Assembly: GCA_907165065.1 (NCBI GenBank)
Contig: OU015541.1
Span: 10,178,501-10,242,500 of the forward strand
Direction of reading: 5' to 3'
DNA from: Caprimulgus europaeus
Lineage: Eukaryota; Chordata; Aves; Caprimulgiformes; Caprimulgidae
Length of the DNA stretch: 64,000 bases
How positions within the stretch are numbered: the stretch's first letter is position 1; each line of letters starts with the position of its first letter. Shown piece after piece: positions 12,110 through 55,529 of this stretch. Under the pieces are notes generated by a model, which was given only the letters and a program-made list of their open reading frames with translations, was not told the DNA's origin and made no database searches. A program made the translations under genes and the position numbers.

Positions 12110-13949
12110 TTCTGGGACCCTGAAACAATGCAGGCAGTGGGAGATATGTGGCTGTATGTATGGGAAAGTGCCAACAGAAATTGCTTTGGCATTGCAGCAA
12201 GCTTAATTTAATACCTCTCCAGGGCATTTAACAAAACAGATTCTTAGAGGCAAATTAATTTGCCTTTCCTTAACACTAATTTATTCTTGTTTGAAGTGTT
12301 AGGCGTAGGTCAATGTTTAACATTTTTAAAGAATCTGCAGTTAAATATAGCAGTGCAAGGCTATTCTGTTATGTGCAAGTGCAACTGTCTGTTGAGTTGG
12401 GCCAGAGCATGGAAAGGAGATCCAGGAAGGGAAGGGCACTCAAGGGAAAAAAATCAACCTTCTTTCTGCTGGACCAGTTTTCTAACAGACTGAGATTCTC
12501 CTACTTGAATTTACATGGCTATAACAGACACCCTATGTGAGCTGCTCCTCTAGAGTCCTTTTAGAGTTAATGGGGACAATTGGGCACTTCCAGGAAGCTG
12601 CTCCTCTCATCTCAACATGGTCCTCTGAGGAAGACACATATCTCAGGCACACAAGAATGTCTCCTGAGATGTGACTATTTCTGTCCATTGACTCTAAAGG
12701 GACTCTCTCAGATGGAGACTCTTAGGAATAACTGAAGTTGGGTGTCATGAACCTCACCCCACACTTCTGCAAATATTGCTGTGCTGGTAGCACATAAACC
12801 CAAGGTCCAGACCAGTTGAATTTATTACAGAAAAATGAACAAACTAATAATGAATGTTCCTTAAGGTAGTATCATACTTCACTCAGTGTGGTCTGAGCTT
12901 ATTTTGGATAATTTTACCTTTTCTGTCCAAATCCCTCTAGTTGCTTCAGTTGGCTACCGTAGCCTTGTCCTGTAGCCCTGGTGTGATGTAGCTGCACACT
13001 GTCAAGCAGCATTGCTCTCTGTCCCAGCTACAGTTGCATTTCAAAGGCAGGTGACACAATTCTCTTATTTCCTGAGAATAATTTGTGAAAGTCCATAAAG
13101 TGTTTTGTGATAAGTGACACACTGGCTATAAGACATTAACAAATACCCATTGCTGCTGTCATCTCGTGAGCAAAGTGGATATTCATAACCTGAGGCATCC
13201 AGGAAACCAGCCCCAAGGATGCTTGCCCCAGACTTGCAAGAGATTATCCAGACTAGGAGTAAAATGTAAAAGACTACACATGAGCCAAATGGTTTTTGCC
13301 AAATAAAACAACTATCAGGCACCAGTAATCCTGCAGTGAGTGTAAAAAAAATATTTGAACAGTTAATTCAGCCTCACTCTTTAACACCATTTTTCACTAA
13401 ACTGTGGTGTTAAATGGCCTTAGAATTTTGCATCCACTTTGGAAAAGATCAGTGTGGTATTTTTAAGGGCACAAGATGTTAAGTAACCATTCTGTGTTTA
13501 TGGGAAATCACTTCCCTAAGTGAGTCAGAAGAGGACCCCACACCTGCCACCAATGTGTGGGGAACTGTCCAGGATCGATTTCATTTTGGTGTAGGGTAGC
13601 TTTGCATGTGTGATTATTATATTGTGAGTTATTAAGTTATCTATTTCCCCCTCAAAATAACCGAAGGATGAGAAAAGAGAACATTGTTTTCTGCAGTCAT
13701 TTGAAACAGTGTGTTTGGAATTTAAGGATTCATCCCATTTTGGTGCTCTTCTGTGCATATTGGGAATTTAGGAACAAAGTTGCTCTTTATTGCTGATAAG
13801 GAAGTTCCACACAGAGATTTGGGATTTACTTCTTGAAGAAAATGGAAGTGGTTTTGCTACAATGTGAGAAAATTGTTCCCTTTAGCAAAAGAAACTAGGA
13901 AATGAAACACTTTGCTTGCAACAACCTTTTCTCTAGTACAGATTTCCCG

Positions 13950-13971
13950 CCCCCCCCCCCCCCCCCCCCCC
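13950..13971. repeat. 22-nt poly-C tract
   Basis: An uninterrupted run of 22 C on the plus strand followed by CACCCCACCCC. Its length may not be reliable, since long C/G homopolymers are a common assembly weak point in birds. Confidence 0.9.
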
Positions 13972-14096
13972 ACCCCACCCCTTAGAATAGATTTTTCCTT
14001 AGCAGCTCAGAACAAGCTTTTGGTAAAAGCATCTGCAGACAAACCAGAGCAGTAAGGACCACCAGAGTGCCTTGAAATACCACACAGGTAAGGAAG

Positions 14097-14118
14097 GTGG
14101 AGGAGGAGGAGGAGGAAG
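14097..14118. repeat. (GGA)n microsatellite
   Basis: About six GGA units between AAGGT and AGGGG on the plus strand; purine-only on this strand. Confidence 0.8.
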
Positions 14119-14180
14119 GGGAGCCCTAGGGCAGCTGCTGGTCCCCTGGACATGACGAAGTCCAGGGCTGAGGTTTGGTT

Positions 14181-14283
14181 GTGTCAGCTCCTACCTTTGG
14201 ATGTGTCAGCTCCTACCTTTGGATGTGTCAGCTCTTACCTTTGGATGTGTCAGCTCTTACCTTTGGATGTGTCAGCTCTTACG
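14181..14283. repeat. 22-bp minisatellite, 4.7 copies
   Basis: Tandem units start at 14181, 14203, 14225, 14247 and 14269 (the last partial). Each begins GTGTCAGCTC. Copies 1-2 carry CTCCTACC and copies 3-5 carry CTCTTACC, which suggests a stepwise expansion in two sub-blocks. The unit length of 22 is not a multiple of three, so the open frames across it cycle frames and are not coding. Confidence 0.9.
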
Positions 14284-17200
14284 TGGGCTGGGCTGAGGCT
14301 GACAGGGACAATGTATGGTACAGCCCAGAGCTAAGCTGGGCTCTTGTGCTAATGAGCTCTTCTTCTGACGTGTCAGAGTTATCTCCTGAAAACGTAACAG
14401 CTTCTTCCCCTTAAGCCACTTCATGCTCTGTCTAGCCAGCACAGGAATTAATTTTCTTTGTCTTCACAGCCAACTGTGGCTTCCAGCTCCCTGAAGCACG
14501 GGGCCTTGAGCTTGCAGGCACATTTGGGTGCACACATGCCCCAGCCAGCCCTGACAGCCAGAGATGTACAGCGAGCAGCATCCCATCCTCTCCTCTCTTC
14601 TTTCCCTCCCTGCTCTCCAGCCAACTGATCTGTACATTCATAAGGGGACAGGGGATGACAAGGAAGGATGAGAGGAGCAAATGAACCTTTCTTAGCAGTG
14701 CAGTAAACTGGTAACACCCTGTAAGCACAGTGGGGTTGGAGAAGAGCTGGGACTGGGACGCTGCACCCCTGTGCTGTTTGGTGCGGTAATGAGATCACAG
14801 GGGCCAAGCAGAGCCCAGCTGCCCTGGGTGCTGCCAGGCTGGGGGCTGCGGAGGATGGTGCCTCCCCAGGGCATCAAGCACAGGGAGCATCTCCTTGGGG
14901 ACAGGCTGTCCCGCATCCCCAGCCCTTCACCCTGTGGCTGTGGGTGCAGAGAGCAGCAAGAACCAACAGCCTTGCCCTGAGGCCACAGGGAAAAAGAGGA
15001 TTTACTGTCCGAGCTTGGAAACCCACCTGCATCCTGACCCAAGGAATTTCTCAGGCATGGGATGTGCATTTTGGCAGATGGCCTTGATCTCTGCAAACCC
15101 AAGTAGCAGCTCAACTCTGAAGCTACTCCAGCAGGATCTCTTCCACCTCCCCATCACATTTCCAGTCTTCACTGTTCCCCTTTATGCTTTTTTTCCCCCT
15201 AGACAGAGACATCCTAAAAGCACTATTCTCCTAATTTCAGCCCCAAGCCAACAGATAATTGATGGTTCTGAAATTTTTTGTTCAACATACTTGGGATTCA
15301 ATTAAAACCCAGTTCTCTTCTCCCCTTCCTGCCCTTACCTGCCAAGCACTGCGTGACCCTTTGTTATTTTTTGAGAAGTAATTGGCAGATAAATCCCCCC
15401 GGCACCAGCAAATGCACCAGAGCGTTAAACTCTGTAGACGAGGAATGAGTTCCTGCTCCTTCTCCCGGCACCTATTATGACACATTAGGAGGATTTGAGA
15501 GAGTTTTAGGTGGAAGGGAAGGCACAAGGTCAGCACTCAGCTTGCTAAGGAGATGCTGGTTAAGAGGACAGGCAGCTGCATGCTGTCAGGAAATAAATCA
15601 CCAGTAGAAAGAAATTAAAAGAAGTAACTCACCTCTGTAACTTCCTCTGGATACCCACAGTCTGGATAAAACCTCTAATTCCTTATAAGAAATCAAAGAG
15701 CTCCCTTGAGCCTGGACTGCCTTGTACCCTGCAACACCCCAGCCCACTCATAAAGCCTGAAGCTGTATTTTACCCTCAGCATGTATTTAGTCTCAACAGC
15801 ATGAGTGTGGGCTGGGAGTTTATAAATATGCCACCAAATAGAGAATCTATTACTCCTAAACAATTTACCACATCAAACCAACTCCTCAATTTGATCTAAT
15901 CTGTTAGTTTCTTAATTAAGGCCCTTCCAGTGCTCACTGACCTGGTAAAATGCCATCTTTCTTTGATTATACAGCAAATAAGTCCCCTGGTAGGAGAGGG
16001 GGGACCTGGGACTGCCACAGAACCCCAGGGAGAGGGATGTACTTGTGAGCAGTGCAGAGAGGGGGCCAGAGGAGGCCGTGGCTTGGGGAAGGGCTGGTGG
16101 GAGAGGGGTGAGTGAGGTTCGTGGACTTGGAGAAACACAGGTTGGCTGAAGTACACAACATCCATCAGAGACTTCCAGTGTAGGAAACACCATGTCCAGC
16201 ACATTTCCCTGCATGTGGCTGGTCTCAGTGCAGTGTTGGTGAGGCCACAGAGTGATCACCTCTATGGAGTGCATGGATGGACCCTCAGCAATGGCTATTG
16301 ACTCCTACAAAACACAGAAGTTTAAATAACTTGCCAAAATTGTCAGTTTAAGCCCCAGTCAGGTTTCTCACCTTGTCTCTGGATTTGGTTGGTGGAAAAG
16401 GTGCTTTCAGGGGAGGAATCAGGCACCCAAGCCAGCCTGTGCCAGAGGAGAGCGTAGCTGTGCTGATGGCTCTTTGGGGGAGCCTCTGCACTGTGATCCT
16501 GGCCAGTGCCCCAGCTGCCAGCCTGTCCCAGGGCCACATTAGAGAGTGACCCACAAAATACCAGCAGTTCCCTAAAAAAGGGAGGAAAAGACCATGGGGG
16601 CACCCAGCACCTCCCTGCAACCAGAGCAGGCAGTTGGAGCTCAGCTTTAGCTCCCTGGGTACAATCCTGCAAAAAAACACATTAGTAAAATTAAAATAGT
16701 GGCACCTCTAAATTAGTAATGCTTGGGTCATTGAAGGAGATGCTGAGCAACTGCTTAAATGATTCAGACACAAGAGAAGATGGACCACTCCTCAGAGAAT
16801 GAATTAGATACAGCCCCTTTTCAATCTGTTTTGGCCCCTGGCTGCTTCTTTGAAACAATTAGTTCAAGCAGGCTCTAATTAAGGAGCTGCTAATAAAGCC
16901 TGGGGGATATCCCTACAGCAATATTAATGTAATCACTCAGCAGTTGTTTATTTTGCAATCCGTGTTTCCCAAGGCCTCTGGAGGGCTCTTTGGCTAGCAC
17001 TGCCCTGGGACATGGGACCTGCCTCCTCTCTGCTCGCTCAGAGGATGCTCCTCAGCACTCTCCAAACCAAAGCATTCCTTTTTGGGGAGCACGCTGTGAC
17101 ACACAGCAGATCAAGGCTTGCCAGTCCTGCGTGACTGTCTCTAATTTACTGAAATACTCTCAGTTTAGCAGTCAACCAGCCCTGCACATTTCTGCTGTGC

Positions 17201-19526
17201 CATGGTCTTAATGCAGAAGCCGATGGGAGGGCATCGCTGGCGTTACCTGTGCCCCAAATCAGGGGGTTCCTCATGCCATGGGTGATGGGCAGAAGTTTTA
17301 AGGACAATCTGTGCTTTATAATTGCTGAATTTTCTTTAACAACCACCTTGTGAATTGTGCTCCAAGCACTCTGTTTCTATAGAGACAGGGGATGCTGCCA
17401 GTGCACCGGCAGCTGCTTGCTGCTCCTCCAAAAGGGAATGCCTGAAGCTACAAGCCAGGGAGCCTTTGAAAGCTTTCCTCTCACAAGGAGAAGGTCCTGG
17501 GGTGATCCTGGTGCTAATAGGCCTTTGAGGTGGTCAGCAAAGGCCCATTGTCCTCCTGTGCTGCCTGATCCTGTCTGTCCTCGCAGGCACAGCAGGTCAG
17601 TAGAAATCAGATAAAAGCAACTTTTTCCAGCCATGCAGTAGCAGTGATTCTGGCAGAAGAGGACAGGAGTGGCTGGCCACAGGGCTCCTTGCTGCCAGTC
17701 CCGAGTTGGACATGGGGCACCCTTGGCTTGGCCAGGCAGGAGGGGAAAGCAGCACTTTCAGAGCCGGGGCTGGGGGCTAAGCCATGGCCAGGTATGGGAC
17801 AATGTTTCACTGGAGCTGCTAACAGTGGCTGCTCCCCAAATCATTACTGCTCCCAGGACTCGCTTTGGCTTCTTCTTTGGCTTCTTTGACCCTTCTGGAA
17901 GGGCCCCAGAGCAAAGGCGGTGGTGCAGGGCCAGCCCTATTCCAGGCTCCTGGGCCAGAAAGCAGCACAATAACCCCTCTGTGCTTCCCAGCACATACTT
18001 GCTGCTGGGGCCACCTTCGCCCCAGCTCTGGCCCTTCCTCTAGCACAAAGATGAAGACCAAGGGAGGGGGTTGCTTTCATGAGCCTCAATGCCCCTCAAG
18101 GACTGTGGAGGACAGTGTGGCTGTCCCCAGGATGCCTGAGCAGGTCAATCTCAAAGGACACCGGGGCTCAGGTTGCACCTTCCCTCCCACTGATGGAGAC
18201 TAAGGCTGCTGCCCTTCGGACACAGGATCAGGCCAGGGCCTTTATCCCACTTCTCACGTATCGGACACCTCCCTGCCCGGACCCAGGGACACTCAGCCAG
18301 GAGCAGTGTGGGGGATGTTACCCCTGAAACCAGCAGCTCCCAAAGCAGAGACCCAGCCCTGTTCCCCCTACCCTGGGCAAGGGGCAGGCCTTTGGGTTTG
18401 CTTTTTTTAGTATTTTTGAAGCAATACGTCACTGCTTGAGCAGCAGACCCACCTCCCTCCCTGCTGCCTCTGCCACACACGGGCCAAAGATCTGCTCCAT
18501 TCATCAGCCTGAGATTTATGAGGTGCAAAGGGCTCTGGTTACTCTGCTGCCCCCAGCCTCCTCCCAGAGACTGGATGAATGAGACGCTGCTGCTTCCTCC
18601 CATACCAGAAGTAAAACAAACCCAGAGGAGAGTAAATGCCACCACTTCACCAAATTCAGCTCCTTAAGTCTCTACCTGAACATGAAATCTTCTGCCAGGA
18701 GACCCCTTGTGTCCTGCAGAAGTCAGGGGAGCCCCTGCTGCCCGCGGAGGCTGAGCCTGCGTCCCGCCAGCCCCTCCACACAGCCTGGCTTTGCTCATGT
18801 GAGACACTCCAGAAATAGAAAAGGGATTGAAGGTTTTGGCTACTCTGGATGCCTCAGGCCCCTGGGCCCCGCTGCCCCCCGGCTGGCGCTGGGCTCTGCC
18901 CTCCCATCCTCCCCCATAAATCATTCTTCCCCCGGCTGCCATTGCCCTGTCCCTCACGCCTGGTTTTCCTCTCACTTGGGCTGTTTCAAGGGGTTGAGTG
19001 AGAGGATGGCCTTAGGTGGAGGACACCCACTCCTCTCCAGAGCCAGGGGCCGTGGCACCGGAGGAGCAGGCAGTGACGCACAGCTTGGGAGAAACTTGGC
19101 AGCAGCCCTGGGGTCAGGAGGCAGCGGAGGGACCTGTCAGTGGCTGTGGCATCGCCCGGGCAGGCTTCGAGCCAGCGAGCCGCCTTCCTCCCGGCCCCGT
19201 ACAACCTCTGGCAGAGGCCAGCGTGATGGTAGCACGTGGAGCTTGCTCAGAGAGCTGGAGGTGCCCTCAAACATCTGGCACCAAACTTTTAAAAACCAGT
19301 AAATTAAAACAATTCTCTTTGCAAAGTACCTCCCATCAACACAAAAGGCAAGGATTTGAAATAGATATTGGGGGAAAAAGTTAAAAACCATCCAGGTCAC
19401 ACCTATGAAATTCTGCACCACATGTTGATGAACTTTCCTTTAAGACTGGAGCAAACGTGTCAACCTGGAAAGAAATCCAGAGATTGCCCTGCAAAGATCC
19501 ACATGGATACAGTGAGCAGATAACTG

Positions 19527-19532
19527 TTTATT
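19527..19532 (-). terminator. Possible distal poly(A) signal for JPH2
   Basis: AATAAA on the minus strand about 3.56 kb beyond the JPH2 stop. Mammalian JPH2 transcripts have long 3' UTRs, which makes a distal site plausible. Nothing in this sequence alone selects it over the proximal site at 22398. Confidence 0.25.
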
Positions 19533-19770
19533 ATTGCACATAATCCAGCAAAACAACCGACAGAAAACTCCGGACAGTAGTACACAGATTGTAGTAAACA
19601 GCTTGCAAAATCTGTGATGAGGGTATTTTTGTGTGAAGAGTGAAGTGTATCTGCATCTTTGTAAGACCTGAAAAGTATAACACAATATCCTAGTCAGATT
19701 TGAAAGCATGCAGTTTGAGGTAAATCTGTTATTTTGCATCTAAGAAAACAAAATCCCTAAGGGGCTCTCT

Positions 19771-19830
19771 CTATATATGTATATATATCCATATCTCAGC
19801 ACAATATGGATATATTTATATGTCACATAA
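19771..19830. repeat. AT-rich microsatellite with 12-bp inverted repeat
   Basis: A (TA)n-like tract. It contains a perfect 12-bp inverted repeat: arm 19783-19794 (ATATATCCATAT) and arm 19804-19815 (ATATGGATATAT), with a 9-nt loop. It could fold as a hairpin in RNA from either strand, including a long JPH2 3' UTR if transcription reaches here. Confidence 0.75.
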
Positions 19831-22397
19831 AAGCAAATCTACCTACTTTTCTCAGAAGGTTACTAGGGGGAAAGCACATTACCGAGTGCACATCACATGC
19901 ATAAAAAATAGGGGTGGGGTTACCTTTGCACTGTTGAAAAAGATCCATTTTTGTGCTTGGTGATAAATAAAAGCCCCTCAGGTCTCTCAATGGAAATTTT
20001 CTTGGTGGTTAACAAAAGCAGTTGGCGTGTCAAAACTGCAGAGCTGGCAAGGGAGTGCCAGCAAACGGAGATAAAACGTCAAAGGCAGCAGAGCCTGGGG
20101 TTTGCAATACATATATATTTAAGAAAAGAAAAAAAAGAAAGAAGTAAATTGCTACTAAACTACACTCTGTGGAAGCATAGATGATGCTGCACAGCTTTCT
20201 CAGGACTGGTACAGCCACATGGCTTTTAGGAAGGGATCACATTCACTTCTCCCACAGTTAACACCTCATATTTGCTACTGTGGCAACATTCCTGAGCTGA
20301 ATAAGGTTAAAAAATAAACTTGGTTCACAAAGAAAAGTACTGAATTATTCTCACTCTCTTATGCCATAATTAGAGCAGGTAAATCAGGCAAGTTTTGCCC
20401 TATATCTCCAGTCAGTGTAAACCTCTGCCTGTCCGCCACCCCATCTCTGAACTCCTTTCAGATTGATCTTTGGAGCAGACTGGGCATCTGTTTTTTTCCT
20501 TAACCATCGTTTCCCCATTCTTTCCAGTCCCTCAGGTTTTCTCATCCAGTCCTGTGCTGTGGGACTTCACAATACACAGAGGTGCACAACTGACTATAAA
20601 TAACATTTCCGGTTATCTTAAAAAGGGATAGAAAATACATATTGCTCTTAAAAGAAGGAAGAAACATGTCCAAGCACTCAGCCTCACACCAAACTGTAAC
20701 TTCATCTGTGCCGACTTTCTAAGCTTGCACTGCTAAGGATCAGAGTCAGCTCATGGTGGAAACATCTCCTTCCAAAGGTCACTCTCTGTCGCAGCTCTGG
20801 GCATATTTGGTACAAATCACTCAGGCCTCTAAAGCCTCACACACAAGAACAACAGCTCGAATTGCCCCTCTGTACTCTACCACTGCTGAAAGTCTGGCTG
20901 CTGCCTATTTTTGAGCCTAACACCCAAATACACTGGAGTCACTCAGGTCTCGGCACCTTTTTCCTTTTGGGAATAACATAAACTCTCCCACGACAGCCAC
21001 GCTGCATCCTCTGGCTGGAAAGTCTGTTCACTCTGTTGCAATGAGAGAGCCCAGGAGCCCCCCTGCAGCCCAGCGTGCCAAGGGGGAGGAACCTGTGGGC
21101 ACAGGGGGGTATTTGTCAGTAGGTACCTCCTTTTCATGGTAATGCACCATTTCCACAGGAAAAAGGGGTAAAGGGACAAATTCAGCACACCCATTCCGTT
21201 CCCTTTCCCGTTACAGCAGGAAGTCTCCCACTGCAAGATGCTTCTGTGCAGAACATTGCTGGTGGCAGGAGAGTGCTCGGACAGCACCTGGTCCCATAAC
21301 GGGCACCATGTCCAGCCGCAGCACGCCCTGCACACACAGGAACAGTCTCAGATCAGCCAGTCCCTCACACCCCACCCCACGGCCCCCATCCATGGTGCGT
21401 CAGCAGGCATGGGCAGGACTCTGGTTACACTTCAACAAGCCCAATTTCAACTTGCTCCCCCTCTCAGTTCTCCATACGTGGAAAATGACTCCAGGTGATG
21501 GGGAAAAGACAGACTTTTTGTTTGTCCCTTTGGATGACTTCCAAGCATGGAGGGTGATGTCCTCCTAGCCGTGGTGCGGCTCTCACGAGTCATTCTGGTT
21601 GCTGTGTATTGCTTCATCTCCACACCATGGATGATATTCTTTGGGAAATCTCTGACATTGAGTCAACCAAGGGAGATACAAAACACATCAGTGTGCATGG
21701 ATGAGACCTTCTCACTCATTTTCCTACAGCTAAGATAAATCCCTCATCCCTGGCATGACAGGTCAGTTGATGGCTTTGGTGAGAACAATTTAAGGCAACT
21801 GTTACTTTATACAAAGAAGAGAAGGAGGCTGAATTGCAGAAACCCTGGCATTTCCTTGGTAGATTGCAGAGGCCAGCCACAGCCTGGGAGCAGGGAGACT
21901 GAAATGATCTTCAGGCACTTTTGTTTAAGGTTCATGTTCGCAGTGCAACCTTGGGATCTCAAGTCCTCCTCTTAGGTGTTTCCAGGTGGCTGAGATTTAA
22001 TCCCCGGCAAGGTCTGTGGTCTTCATCAGCAGCAATGCCTATCCCAGACAGAGATGAATGGGAGAGTCAAGGGGGAGCAAAATACACGACTGACAGGTAA
22101 GCTCGGCTGTCTGCAAGGCTTTCACCTGTACAGGCTGAGTGGGGACCAGTAACACGACAGAAAGCAGTGCCCACATGAGCAGTGTTACCCCCGAGGAGGC
22201 CCTGGGAAGGCGGCCCAAGATGCTCACAGGGGCTTGGGAGGAGCCTCTCGTGTTATGTTCACGTGAGGCCCAAAGCTCAGGGTCAGCCTCAACGGGTTTT
22301 TTTGCAATACTTGAGCCCAAGGCAACAGAAATCTTGTGCAAACCATGACACATTCCTGTGTGCAGGAACCCCACAGGCATGAGAAACTTCACAAGAT

Positions 22398-22403
22398 TTT
22401 ATT
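22398..22403 (-). terminator. Proximal poly(A) signal candidate for JPH2
   Basis: AATAAA on the minus strand about 690 nt after the JPH2 stop codon (GGCAATAAAATCTTG context). It is the first canonical hexamer I see downstream of the stop. It would make 22.38-23.09 kb the short-form 3' UTR. Confidence 0.45.
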
Positions 22404-23089
22404 GCCACCAAATCCAAATGCAAACCCACAACCCAGTTCTAGGGGAAGAGCTGAGCAAGCTCCAGTTTAACCTCCATCAGATACACACCTCAGCTCATCT
22501 TTACCTTTACTAACACAGCTAGGTAACAACAGCAGCACAAGTAGCACTGGTGCAATCAGAGCTGCAAATTTCAGTTTCACACTTTCTTTGTGTTCCTGCC
22601 TCTTGCTGGGCTGAGTGGCAAGAAATACTGCAACACACAAGTTACCTGGCAGCAGCGGCCACAGAACAGCAAATGGAAAGTGTTTCTTGCAGAAAACAAA
22701 TTTCAAATTTAACATCACACATTCTGGCACTGGAAGTCTCCATGAGTCATATCCATCCAGCAGGAAAAGCAAAACTATATTGTGGGATTGTGTCCAATCA
22801 ACGCAGTTTAATTTTTTAACTTTGAGGAAATGATTTTATGAAAAGACTTGAGAACTATCCACTGAAATAACTCCACAAATACTCCTGGAACAGATGAGGG
22901 GTAACTGAGAACCTCAACACAAGGCAATTGCATCTATTGACTGAGTGCCCGTGCATTTCCATCACCAGGGCATCCATCAGTGAATGATTTGTGTTGGCAG
23001 TGAAGCCAGTCAACCCTAAACTACCCACAATTAAGTCTACAAATTGAGGATAAAATCACATTGCTTGTCTTACCTTGTCCAAGGGCACA

Positions 23090-53460
<30,371 letters not shown>

Positions 53461-54557
53461 GCCTCCTCACCCCCGCTGCTACCTCCAAAGTGAATTTCCA
53501 GAGCTGCTTTGGGGTAATGAAACAGATCTACAAACAGTTGTTTGGTAGAGGGAGGGAATGACAACAAACCTACCGAAATTCCTTCTGTTTAACAGCTGGC
53601 AGCATCATTTAGTCTCACTACATCTGGAAAAGAAAGGTGAGATCCAGCCCTCGGGACATATGCAGACACATGAACAGTGACAGCCCACCTTGCCTCTAAC
53701 AATCCATGTCATCAAATACGGATGGGAGAGAGAACAAGGAACAAACCACCAGGTAACAGCCTAATCCAAGGCCTCTCTTCTTCCAGCCACACCGTCCTAT
53801 CTGCTAAAGACGCTGTCACAGCAAGACCATGACGAGATGACCTTCCCCTCACTGACCACCACATGCTGAGAAGCTGCAGGAGCTGTGGGGCCAGACCGTG
53901 CCATCAGCAGGTCATGCTCTGCCCTTGGAGACCAGCTCCAAGACCCACGCCGAGCCCTGGGACAAAGCTGCCACAGACAACAGCGAGTGTCAGACTCACC
54001 TACAACCTCAGACTACCTAAGTTTACAACTCAGACAACCTCCCCATCGGTGTTTCTAGGAAGAAGCAGTATAGGAAGAACCATCCAATATATAATTGCAA
54101 GAAAAGCTAAGTATATATTTACAGCACACAAACTATTAAATACCTGCAGGCAGAGGTGGGAAAGACCAACTGCTCACTATAAAACTAATTACAAAAGGCT
54201 TCACTTTTAATTGAGCCACAAGAAGGAATGGGCATTTCAGTAAGGGACTCCAACACAACTCAGAAGTGCTGCTTGGCAGAAGATTATTATTTTTTTTTTT
54301 AAAGTCAACTTTTGCTAAAGCTTTTAGACTACTCAGTCACACTTTCAAAGTTCTCTCTGCATAATTAAGAGTTGGAAATTCACACTTTCTCAAAGCAAAA
54401 CCAGAGGTTTTTGTTTTGTCAATCTTAAAACACAGGGTAGTAACAGAAGGGAAAGTGTTAAGGCACCAGTTGCAGCTGCCCATGCTCTTCTATTTCATCG
54501 TGTTCCAGCACTTACCAGCCCAAAGATGTTGTAACTAAGAGGATGCCAAGCTCAGGA

Positions 54558-54598
54558 CTATGTAATTATTCACGCAGCAAGTCTTCCTAATTACATAG
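54558..54598. repeat. 11-bp inverted repeat with paired TAATTA cores
   Basis: CTATGTAATTA at 54558-54568 and its exact reverse complement at 54588-54598, separated by 19 nt. Each arm contains a homeodomain-type TAATTA core, about 1.1 kb upstream of the JPH2 CpG island. Confidence 0.8.
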
Positions 54599-55491
54599 CA
54601 CAGTTGTGAACTGATAGTACACTCTGTTTAAACATTAATAATTCATGCAGATGTTGGCATTTAACAAGCTTTTGTTGACCGCTGTCTGACATACCCACAC
54701 AATCCAACCTCAGAAAGCACCAACGCTGCGTGCACGGTGAGGCACCACCCAGAGCTGCTCTTACTGCTTCATTTTATTTAAAAAAGGAAAAAAAAAGTCA
54801 CATTCTTCCCCTGAAGGCTGAGGAGGCTGGAAGAGCCCGTAGGTGACCTCTAGTGGCACAGCACTGCTCGCCTCCCTTCCCAGTCTGCAGCAGTTCACAC
54901 GGCTTCTCTTCCCAGTCTGCACCAGGTTGCATTTTTCTACTCTTTTTAAAATTTTTTTTTTACATTACCTCCTGGATTTCCATCGGCTTTCTACTGAGCA
55001 CTTGACCAGGTACAGGTCTGTGGTGACTGATGAAAAAAACCAGTAAAAAGCAGTGTGGTCTTCAAAGGTGTTCTAAACCCCACAACAGTGCTGTGGTTGC
55101 TGTCTGCAAGCATTTGGGAACAGTAAAGAATAATTATTTGAGAAATAAGGTCACTTTGCAGTCCAGTATTGAGGACAATAGTCACCAAACAATTGCCTTG
55201 AAATCAGAACGCAGAAATACAGGTATTTAAAGAGAGATGTGAGACCCAAGTACACTCTACAAAGCATAAATGACATTTCAGAACTGGCAAAACAGGTAAA
55301 TTTGCAGGGACACTTAGTTCTAAGATACTAGCTACTGCCACAGAAATTACAAAAAAAACCCCAAGAGTAACACCAAAGGATTTTGCAGGGAAGTGTTTGT
55401 CTCCATTGCTTCTCCAGACCTGACAGGTCAGAACAGTTCAGGTACTGCAAACAGTGAAGACAAACTTAACACAACTCATCTCTCCCTCAAC

Positions 55492-55529
55492 AAATCATAT
55501 TATTCGTCAATAAATCATATTATTCATCC
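55492..55529. repeat. Two-copy ~20-bp tandem duplication
   Basis: AAATCATATTATTC occurs twice with a 20-bp period. Confidence 0.8.

Larger units (their letters stand above)
12110..19500. other. Convergent intergenic region between TRH receptor and JPH2
   Basis: No supportable gene on either strand. The first 1.2 kb is probably receptor 3' UTR (poly(A) candidate at 13302). AT-rich stretches at 15,280-15,900 and 16,850-16,950 contain several TAATTA/TAATNN homeodomain-type motifs and could be conserved non-coding elements, but this needs an alignment. GC-rich open frames at 17.6-19.3 kb lack domains and splice context. Confidence 0.6.

Noticed and set aside
14175..14414. Repetitive Cys/Leu-rich open frame over the minisatellite
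   Set aside because: Created by the 22-bp tandem repeat, which shifts frame each unit.
18682..19302. 206-codon plus-strand open frame in the intergenic region
   Set aside because: Low-complexity composition, no domain, no splice signals, GC-rich background.
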